A DNA stretch of 13,773 nucleotides from Gammaproteobacteria bacterium (GTDB taxonomy: Bacteria > Pseudomonadota > Gammaproteobacteria > UBA6429). The position numbers and the translations under genes were made by a program. Below are positions 5,639-13,773 of the stretch, in pieces. The stretch spans positions 1 through 13,773 of the forward strand of contig QIKU01000015.1 of assembly GCA_003232015.1 (NCBI GenBank). The letters run 5' to 3'. The notes under the pieces were generated by a model. That model was not told the DNA's origin. It was given only the letters and a program-made list of their open reading frames with translations, and made no database searches. Position 1 is the stretch's first letter; each line of letters begins with the position of its first letter.

Positions 5639-6921
5639 AGCTGTTAATTAAACAAGGCCGTGTTGTCGACCCGGCCAATAATATTGATGGCGTTCACGAT
5701 GTCTACATTGCCAATGGAAAAATAGCTGGCATGGGCAACAAGCCCGATGATTTTAAAGCTACTAAAATCATCGACGCTAAAAACCAGATTATTATTCCCG
5801 GTATTGTGGATCTTTGTGCTCGACTGCGTGAACCCGGACAGGAATACAAAGGCACCATTGCATCCGAAACAGCCGCCGCTGCTGCCGGTGGCGTCACCAC
5901 CGTTTGTGTTCCACCGGACACCGATCCCTGCATTGACACCACTGCTGTCGCTGAACTTATTCACCAACGCGCCACTGCCGCCGCAAACTGCCATGTGGTA
6001 ACACAAGCTGCGCTCACTCTGGGTTTAAATGGTGAGCTATTAAGTGAAATGGCCACCTTAAAAACTCAGGCGAACTGTGTTGGCGTGAGCAATGGTTTAA
6101 AGCCACTTAAAAATATCCTGGTTATGCGCCGTGCAATGGAATACGCAGCCAGTTGTGATATGACTATCTTTTTACACGCTGAAGATCCAGGTTTGTCCAA
6201 CAACGGTTGCGCACATGAAGGTGTGATGTCGACACGTTTAGGCTTGCCGGCCATTCCGGAGTCCGCCGAAACCGCAGCCGTTTCCCGCGATCTGATGTTA
6301 ATCGAACAAACTGGAGTACGCGCCCACTTCTCACATATTTCATCAGCCAATGCACTACACATGATAGCGCAGGCAAAACAGCAGGGTTTACCCGTAAGCG
6401 TTGATGTCAGTATTCATCATTTACATCTCACCGATTTAGACATTGGTTTTTTTGACAGTAATTGTCATGTCATCCCACCGCTGCGTTCTCAACGCGACAA
6501 GCAGGGACTACAGCAAGGTTTAAAACAAAACAGTATTGATATTTTATGCAGTGACCACCAACCGCATTGTGCCGACGCTAAACTCGCCCCGTTCAGTGCA
6601 ACCGAGCCAGGCATTAGCGGGCTCGAAACATTACTGCCCTTAAGTTTGCGGCTGGTCGATGACAATATTATTGATTTAAAAACACTGATACAAAAACTTA
6701 CCGTTGAACCGGCAAAAATTTTAGGTATCGATGCTGGCCACTTATCCATAAATGCCGCAGCCGATATCTGTATTTATAACCCGGCAATAAACTGGACAGT
6801 CAAGCCTGAACAATTTACAAGTACCGGGCATAACACACCGTTCACTGACTGGGAGTTACAGGGCAAGGTGACTCATACCTTACTGGATGGAAAAATTGTT
6901 TACCAAAGCGAATCACAATGA
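5635..6921 (+). CDS. pyrC': Pseudo-dihydroorotase PyrC' (ATCase partner)
   Basis: This 428-residue protein has the amidohydrolase fold of class I dihydroorotases, but several metal ligands are lost. The HxH of the usual PGxxDxHxHLREPG motif is C61-A-R63 ([14 protein letters not shown]), and the aspartate expected near residue 153 is asparagine (VGVSNG). H181 (FLHAED), the histidines of HFSHISS (231, 234) and D307 (CSDHQPH) remain. This matches Pseudomonas PyrC', which is inactive but needed to assemble active ATCase. I therefore infer a structural role in a PyrB-PyrC' complex. A catalytic PyrC should be elsewhere in the genome. The gene overlaps pyrB by four bases at its start and pyrK by four bases at its end. 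The reading frame is intact, so it is not a decaying pseudogene. Confidence 0.92.
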   Translation: MKLLIKQGRVVDPANNIDGVHDVYIANGKIAGMGNKPDDFKATKIIDAKNQIIIPGIVDLCARLREPGQEYKGTIASETAAAAAGGVTTVCVPPDTDPCIDTTAVAELIHQRATAAANCHVVTQAALTLGLNGELLSEMATLKTQANCVGVSNGLKPLKNILVMRRAMEYAASCDMTIFLHAEDPGLSNNGCAHEGVMSTRLGLPAIPESAETAAVSRDLMLIEQTGVRAHFSHISSANALHMIAQAKQQGLPVSVDVSIHHLHLTDLDIGFFDSNCHVIPPLRSQRDKQGLQQGLKQNSIDILCSDHQPHCADAKLAPFSATEPGISGLETLLPLSLRLVDDNIIDLKTLIQKLTVEPAKILGIDAGHLSINAAADICIYNPAINWTVKPEQFTSTGHNTPFTDWELQGKVTHTLLDGKIVYQSESQ

Positions 6922-7790
6922 ATAAACCACACCGCGATACCATTAACGTCGAACTTGCCGAAATTATTTCACACACAAGTTATCCGGGCGATCAATATAT
7001 TTTGCGTGTGCATGCACCACTGATTGCAAACGAAGCCAAAGCCGGTAGTTTTGTACATATCCAGTGTGCGCTGTCATTACCCATGCGCCGCCCTATTTCT
7101 ATTATGCGCACCAGCCCCAAAACCGGTATGGTTGATTTTTTATATAAAGCAGTGGGCGAAGGCACACGCCAACTCGCCATGCGTAAGCAAGGTGAAGTAC
7201 TCGATCTGCTCGGCCCTATTGGCCAGCCGTTTCAGTTACATAAAGAAAAAAAGCGTCCGTTACTTATTGGCGGCGGTGTCGGCATGCCGCCGATGATTTT
7301 TATTGCTGATGAAATTAAACAACAACGCAACCATTATCAACCATTTGTTATTTTAGGTTCGGAAGTGCCCTTTCCTTTTACAGCACAGCCCTCACAATTT
7401 ATTTTGCCCGGCGTACCGGCTGCAGTGACCGCAACCATGCCATTACTGGAAGAATGGAATATTCCGTGCCGACTTGCAAGTTTGCAAGACTACGCTGGTG
7501 TTTATGACGGTTATGTTACCGATCTTGCACGCTTATGGTTGAATGAACTCGATAAAGATAAACGCAATCAGGTTGAAATATTTTCCTGTGGCCCGCACCC
7601 AATGTTAAAAGCAGTTGCCGAGCTTGCGGCTGAATTTAACTTACCCTGCCAGGTATCGTTAGAAGAATTTATGGCCTGCGCGGTGGGTGGTTGTGCTGGT
7701 TGCGTGGTCGAAGTTAAAACCGAACAGGGCACGGCAATGAAGCGGGTTTGTGTTGACGGGCCGGTATTTGATGCTACGCAGGTTTTCTAA
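6918..7790 (+). CDS. pyrK: PyrK-like dihydroorotate dehydrogenase electron-transfer subunit
   Basis: This 290-residue iron-sulfur flavoprotein belongs to the ferredoxin-reductase family. An N-terminal FAD-binding barrel has RRPISI at residues 58-63. An NAD-binding domain has GGGVGMPP at 118-125 and CGPHPML at 224-230. A C-terminal 2Fe-2S motif uses cysteines 254, 259, 262 and 278 in the spacing CX4CX2CX15C. In class 1B dihydroorotate dehydrogenases PyrK passes electrons from PyrD to NAD+. No pyrD is adjacent, and most gammaproteobacteria use the quinone-linked class 2 enzyme, so the partner is uncertain. Its start overlaps the pyrC' stop (ATGA), so it is the last gene of the operon. A T-run at about 7796-7802 follows without a clear hairpin. 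Confidence 0.88.
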   Translation: MNKPHRDTINVELAEIISHTSYPGDQYILRVHAPLIANEAKAGSFVHIQCALSLPMRRPISIMRTSPKTGMVDFLYKAVGEGTRQLAMRKQGEVLDLLGPIGQPFQLHKEKKRPLLIGGGVGMPPMIFIADEIKQQRNHYQPFVILGSEVPFPFTAQPSQFILPGVPAAVTATMPLLEEWNIPCRLASLQDYAGVYDGYVTDLARLWLNELDKDKRNQVEIFSCGPHPMLKAVAELAAEFNLPCQVSLEEFMACAVGGCAGCVVEVKTEQGTAMKRVCVDGPVFDATQVF

Positions 7791-7822
7791 GCAGATTTTT
7801 TTAATCGGTCATTACAATATAC

Positions 7823-8815
7823 TTAAGAATCAAACGCTATTTTTAACGCACCATAAAGCCCGATATTTTCCTGAAGTATTAATTTAATTCTGATTTTTTC
7901 CATATTGGACGACATTAAACCTTTATTTATAAAAGCATCACTAAAACGACTCCCTTTTAATTTATCTTTTATCTTAATGCCAATACCACCGGCAATATAA
8001 ACTTCTTCTACAGGATAAAAATACAAGGCGGCATTGCTTGCAGCAGCACCGTATATATCTATAAAACATGCCAGTGTTTTCTGGCATAGTTTATCACTAC
8101 ATGATAGTGCATATTCAGTTATCACCTGTGCAGGTTCCATTTTTTTCATTGCGTCAATAACAACTTTTGATTCCGATGCGGCTCCCTGCTCACGCAAAAA
8201 ATTGTAAATAGTAAACAGCCCTCGACCCGATAAAACTAATTCCAAACTTACATGCGCCTGCTTCTTTTGCAGCCAGTGAAGCAGTTGGCATTGCTGTTCA
8301 TTTTCCGGTGCAAAACCGCTATGCCCTACCTCCGCTGAAAAAGCCTCATAGCGGCCATTTAGCCAAACCCGATGTGCAACGCCCAATCCCGTACCCGCGC
8401 CAATCACAACTGCGTCAGGTTTATTTGTTTTACTATTACGTTCTCCTTGCTGAAGGGTTAATGTATCAATATCGTTGAGTTCGTCAATACCATAAGCAAC
8501 TGCAATAAAGTCGTTGACAAGCTTTACCTTTGGTATTTGAAAGTGTTCACATAACTCATATTCACTAACTACCCAGGGAAGATTAGTAACAGCCGACACG
8601 CCAGCCTTAACGGGGCCAGCAACGGCAAAACAGCCAGCATGAATATCCGCGGTGATTTTATGCTCACCAATAAATAGCTCTAACACTTGAGTAAAGTCAG
8701 TAAAGCCCACACTGTTATACTTTTTTTCGGCAATGATATGCCTGTCATTTTCATTTACTTCAGCAAAAATGACACGGGTATTTGTACCACCAATATCACC
8801 GGCTAGAATATTCAT
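7823..8815 (-). CDS. glk: Glucokinase
   Basis: This 330-residue ATP-dependent glucokinase of the bacterial Glk (ROK-related) type phosphorylates free glucose to glucose-6-phosphate in the cytoplasm. The phosphate-binding motif is GDIGGTNTR at residues 6-14, the sugar site includes TNLPW (77-81) and LVNDFIAVAYG with catalytic D102, GAGTGLGVA is at 139-147, and AEVGHSGFAP at 161-170 corresponds to the SEGGHVDFAP glucose-binding motif of E. coli Glk. The AAGGA ribosome binding site (minus strand, 8821-8825) is five bases before the ATG. It lies 18 bases after pgi on the same strand, so both are probably cotranscribed. It converges on pyrK with 32 bases between the stop codons. Confidence 0.93.
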   Translation of the reverse strand: MNILAGDIGGTNTRVIFAEVNENDRHIIAEKKYNSVGFTDFTQVLELFIGEHKITADIHAGCFAVAGPVKAGVSAVTNLPWVVSEYELCEHFQIPKVKLVNDFIAVAYGIDELNDIDTLTLQQGERNSKTNKPDAVVIGAGTGLGVAHRVWLNGRYEAFSAEVGHSGFAPENEQQCQLLHWLQKKQAHVSLELVLSGRGLFTIYNFLREQGAASESKVVIDAMKKMEPAQVITEYALSCSDKLCQKTLACFIDIYGAAASNAALYFYPVEEVYIAGGIGIKIKDKLKGSRFSDAFINKGLMSSNMEKIRIKLILQENIGLYGALKIAFDS

Positions 8816-8833
8816 GTTAGTCCTTATAAAAAA

Positions 8834-10489
8834 TCACTTTTTATCACTTGCACGTCGTCGTTTATAATGGTTAATTAATCCATTGGTTGAGCTGTCATGT
8901 GAATACACTGGTTCTGTATCATTCAGCTCATTTAAAATACTTGTTGCCAGTTGCTTGCCTAACTCAACACCCCATTGATCAAATGAGTTTATATTCCAGA
9001 TTACCCCCTGAACAAAAATTTTATGCTCATATAATGCAATGATAGAGCCCAGTGTTTTTGGATCGAGCGTATCAAATAATAAGGAACTGGTGGGTCGATT
9101 ACCGGGGAATATTTTATAAGGTAAGCATTCGTTAATTTGTTTTTCATCAAGTCCTTCGGACTTTAATTCATCATACGCTTCCTGTTCTGTTCTGCCTCGC
9201 ATTAACGCTTCTGTTTGCGCAAAAACGTTCGACATTAAGGCGCGATGGTGTCTTGCAATGCAACGAAAATTATAAACCGGTGCCAGAATATCGGCCGGTA
9301 CCAGTTTGGTGCCCTGATGTAATAACTGGAAAAACGCATGTTGCCCGGCAATACCAATCTCACCAAAAATAACCGGGCCGGTCGTGTAGTCCACTTCACG
9401 ACCTTGCCGATCAACATATTTGCCGTTACTTTCCATATCCGCTTGTTGCAGATAGGCAGGAAAACGGTGCAAATGTTGGTCGTAAGGTAAAATAGCCATC
9501 GATTGTGCATTAAAGAAATTGTTATACCAGACACCCAATAAAGCCATCATCACTGGAATGTTTTTTTCCAACGGCGTGTTCCTGAAATGTTGATCTGCCT
9601 CATACGCGCCATCAAGTAGTTCATCAAATTGTTCGGAGCCAATGGCAATGACAATTGAAAGTCCGATAGCCGACCAAAGTGAGTAGCGCCCGCCAACCCA
9701 GTCCCACATTTTAAAAATATTATCCCCAGCAACACCAAACTGCCTTGCCAGTTTTACATTCGAGGTAACCGCAGTAAAGTGACGCTCAATGCCGTTATCA
9801 TTACCTAATTTATTGATATACCACTGCCGAGCGGTTTCAGCGTTCACCATCGTATCCTGCGTGGTAAATGTTTTTGATGCAATAATAAAAAGGGTTGTTT
9901 CAGGAGTTAAATTTTCCAGTGTGTCATTAATATGATTTTCATCAACATTAGAAACAAAGTGTACATTAAGATCATGCAGACTATGCGGCCATAAAGCTTC
10001 TGTTACCATCATCGGTCCAAGGTGCGAGCCACCAATGCCAATATTAACCACGTCCGTAATTGCCTGATTCGTTACACCGCGCCATTGCCTGGTTCTTATC
10101 TTTTCTGCCAGTTTCTTTACTCGTTGCCGTTCCGCTTTTATCTGAGGGAGAATATCTTCGCCGTTAATAATAATCGGCTTATTTCCCTGCTCGCGTAACG
10201 CAGTATGCAACACGGCACGATGTTCAGTATGGTTAATGGGTTCACCCTTGAATAGTTTTTCTATCCAGACAGATAAATCAACATCATTCGCCAGTTGCAA
10301 CAACAATTTGACTGTCTGCTCGTTTATACGATTTTTAGAATAGTCATAAAGAATGTCGTTGAGTTCAAGCGAATAGTTATCAAATCTGTCCGCATCGCTT
10401 TCGAACAGTTCACGCATATGGATATCTTTGATCTCATGGTAATGTTCTGTAAGTGCTAACCATGTGTCTGATTCAGTAAGGCTGGACAT
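8834..10489 (-). CDS. pgi: Glucose-6-phosphate isomerase
   Basis: This 551-residue cytoplasmic enzyme interconverts glucose-6-P and fructose-6-P. The family motifs are complete: GIGGSHLGP at residues 151-159, SKTFTTQ at 205-211, the first signature DWVGGRYSLWSAIG at 263-276, catalytic E353 in MESNGK, H384 in GQHAFFQLLHQG, and K512 in the second signature GVELGKQLA. Its length is normal for the long bacterial/eukaryotic form. An AGGGAT ribosome binding site lies about 11 bases upstream. It is the first gene of a pgi-glk unit and is divergent from pgm across a 204-base gap. Confidence 0.97.
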   Translation of the reverse strand: MSSLTESDTWLALTEHYHEIKDIHMRELFESDADRFDNYSLELNDILYDYSKNRINEQTVKLLLQLANDVDLSVWIEKLFKGEPINHTEHRAVLHTALREQGNKPIIINGEDILPQIKAERQRVKKLAEKIRTRQWRGVTNQAITDVVNIGIGGSHLGPMMVTEALWPHSLHDLNVHFVSNVDENHINDTLENLTPETTLFIIASKTFTTQDTMVNAETARQWYINKLGNDNGIERHFTAVTSNVKLARQFGVAGDNIFKMWDWVGGRYSLWSAIGLSIVIAIGSEQFDELLDGAYEADQHFRNTPLEKNIPVMMALLGVWYNNFFNAQSMAILPYDQHLHRFPAYLQQADMESNGKYVDRQGREVDYTTGPVIFGEIGIAGQHAFFQLLHQGTKLVPADILAPVYNFRCIARHHRALMSNVFAQTEALMRGRTEQEAYDELKSEGLDEKQINECLPYKIFPGNRPTSSLLFDTLDPKTLGSIIALYEHKIFVQGVIWNINSFDQWGVELGKQLATSILNELNDTEPVYSHDSSTNGLINHYKRRRASDKK

Positions 10490-12331
<1,842 letters not shown>

Positions 12332-12335
12332 CATT

Positions 12336-13773
12336 TTATAATGTGCTTTTCAGTTTCCAGATATCATTGTTATATTCCTGCATAGTTCTATCTGTAGAAA
12401 AATAACCACTGCAAGCAGTATTGGTTATGCTCATTTTTACCCAACTTTCTCTGTCAAGATAAGCACGAGAAACCAGCGCCTGCGCATCAACATAAGATCG
12501 GAAATCAACAAGAGTTAACCACGGATCATGTGGGTTGAGTAATGAGCCAATAATGTCATCGAAGATGCCATACTCAAATGAATTAAAATGCCCACACGAT
12601 AGCAAGTGCATCACCCGCTTTAAGTCATCATCATTATTTACAATCTGTTCTGGGCTGTAATTTTCACGTGCCGTGTCCACTTCATCAGCTTTCAAACCAA
12701 ACAGGAAAAAGTTTTCTTCGCCCACGGCATCGAGTATTTCAATGTTCGCGCCATCGTAGGTGCCAATGGTGATGGCACCATTCATCATAAATTTCATATT
12801 ACCCGTGCCTGATGCCTCCTTGCCTGCCGTTGATACTTGCTCTGACAGATCGGTTCCCGGGCAAATAATTTCCATTTTAGAAACACTGTAATTTGGAATA
12901 AAAGCCAGCTTTAACTTATTACCAACCTGCGGATCATTATTAATGACATCCGCAATGTTATTTACCAGTTTGATTATTTGTTTAGCCAGTTGATACCCCG
13001 GAGCCGCCTTGCCACCAATCAGAACACAACGATTCGTCCAGCTTTCGATATCGCCACGTTTAATTCGGTCATATAAATGAATAACATGTAATAGATTGAG
13101 AAGCTGCCGTTTGTACTCATGAATGCGTTTAACCTGCACATCAAATAAGGCATTAACATCAAAATCAACATCGCATTTTTCTTTTACTAAAACGGCGAGG
13201 CGTTGTTTGTTTCCTTTTTTAATCACAAACCAGCGCTCCGCAAACGCACTGTCATCAACATATTTTTCTAATTGGCTGATTTTATCCAGATCCTGTACCC
13301 ACTCATCGCCTATTTTTTCTGTTATTAACGAACTCATCGCTGGGTTAGCGTACGCCATCCATCGGCGTGGTGTAACACCATTGGTTTTATTGTTAAATTT
13401 TTCAGGCCATAATTCATAAAAATCCTTAAATAATCCGCTAATCAGTAATCTGGAATGTAAAGCAGCTACACCATTAACTGAAAAACTTCCAACAATGGCA
13501 AGATAGGCCATGCGTACATATTTAACATCGCCTTCTTCAATAATCGACATTTTTATCTGTTTTTCAGTATCCCCCGGCCATTTTCTGGAAACCAGTTTAA
13601 GGAAGCGTGCATTGATTTCATAAATAATTTGTAATAAACGGGGTAGTAATTTTTCAAATAATGCCACCGGCCATTTTTCCAGTGCTTCGGGTAATAAAGT
13701 ATGATTTGTATAGGCCATGGTTTGAGTTGTAATTTTCCAGGCCGCATCCCATAACATATGCTTATCATCCATA
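12336..13773 (-). CDS. glgP: Glycogen/maltodextrin phosphorylase, C-terminal part (cut by window edge)
   Basis: About 478 C-terminal residues of a glycogen phosphorylase, which releases glucose-1-P from alpha-1,4-glucans, are present. The frame continues past the end of the window, so the N-terminal 350 or so residues of a usual 800-830-residue enzyme are missing; the methionine codon at 13772 is internal. Visible motifs are YTNHTLLPEALEKWP, NGVTPRRW, VKRIHEYKRQ, GKAAPGY and the pyridoxal-phosphate site EASGTGNMKFMMNGAITIGT with the cofactor lysine (codon near 12794). The usual TYDGANIEI follows. No frameshift is seen in the part shown. It converges on pgm. Confidence 0.97.
   Translation of the reverse strand, partial: MDDKHMLWDAAWKITTQTMAYTNHTLLPEALEKWPVALFEKLLPRLLQIIYEINARFLKLVSRKWPGDTEKQIKMSIIEEGDVKYVRMAYLAIVGSFSVNGVAALHSRLLISGLFKDFYELWPEKFNNKTNGVTPRRWMAYANPAMSSLITEKIGDEWVQDLDKISQLEKYVDDSAFAERWFVIKKGNKQRLAVLVKEKCDVDFDVNALFDVQVKRIHEYKRQLLNLLHVIHLYDRIKRGDIESWTNRCVLIGGKAAPGYQLAKQIIKLVNNIADVINNDPQVGNKLKLAFIPNYSVSKMEIICPGTDLSEQVSTAGKEASGTGNMKFMMNGAITIGTYDGANIEILDAVGEENFFLFGLKADEVDTARENYSPEQIVNNDDDLKRVMHLLSCGHFNSFEYGIFDDIIGSLLNPHDPWLTLVDFRSYVDAQALVSRAYLDRESWVKMSITNTACSGYFSTDRTMQEYNNDIWKLKSTL

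Noticed and set aside
5644..6006. Minus-strand open frame inside pyrC' (and similar antisense frames in pyrB, pyrK, pgm and glgP)
   Set aside because: They are shadows of well-supported genes, have low-complexity or unrecognisable products, and lack ribosome binding sites.
5635..6921. Annotating the gene as an active dihydroorotase or as a pseudogene
   Set aside because: Loss of the HxH ligands argues against activity, while the intact frame and overlaps with both neighbours argue against a decaying pseudogene; the PyrC' role fits best.

Overview
The window looks like a chromosomal stretch of a gammaproteobacterium of moderate GC content. The main support is gene order: tonB-like, yqgE, ruvX/yqgF, pyrR, pyrB and a pyrC-like pseudo-dihydroorotase follow each other as in Pseudomonas (the tonB3-yqgE-yqgF-pyrR-pyrB-pyrC' block), and rpmB-rpmG is a standard gammaproteobacterial pair. 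I cannot resolve the genus. A cluster for glycogen breakdown and hexose-phosphate interconversion would fit a glycogen-storing organism such as a methanotroph or sulfur oxidiser, but that is only a guess.

Layout. Positions 1-113 are AT-rich with nothing recognisable. Positions 114-1362 hold a small mobile element and its debris. The complete element (468-1362) encodes a REP-associated/Y1-type HUH transposase on the minus strand and is bounded by perfect 26-bp inverted repeats. To its left are two solo copies of its left end, separated by a 16-bp minisatellite and a 13-bp duplication. Positions 1394-1903 hold a stringent-type promoter and rpmB-rpmG, followed by two hairpin-forming repeats. Positions 2076-7790 form a tightly packed plus-strand run: tonB-like, yqgE, ruvX, pyrR, pyrB, pyrC' and pyrK. 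Positions 7823-10489 carry pgi-glk on the minus strand. Positions 10694-12331 carry a PGM1-like phosphoglucomutase on the plus strand. Positions 12336-13773 carry the C-terminal part of glycogen phosphorylase on the minus strand, cut by the window edge.

How the genes work together. The pyr genes cover carbamoyl-aspartate synthesis (PyrB), a probable non-catalytic dihydroorotase-like partner of PyrB (PyrC'), a PRTase-fold regulator (PyrR) and an iron-sulfur flavoprotein of the dihydroorotate dehydrogenase electron-transfer type (PyrK). No catalytic pyrC and no pyrD are in the window. The sugar genes make a short circuit: GlgP releases glucose-1-P from glycogen, Pgm converts it to glucose-6-P, Glk feeds in free glucose, and Pgi converts glucose-6-P to fructose-6-P.

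Most of the window is ordinary housekeeping DNA. The parts that merit a second look are the transposase left-end array, where the copies differ only at synonymous sites, the GGGGTCA-bearing minisatellite beside it, the pseudo-dihydroorotase that has lost some but not all of its metal ligands, and the PyrK without a PyrD. I did not find convincing evidence of a wholly new system.
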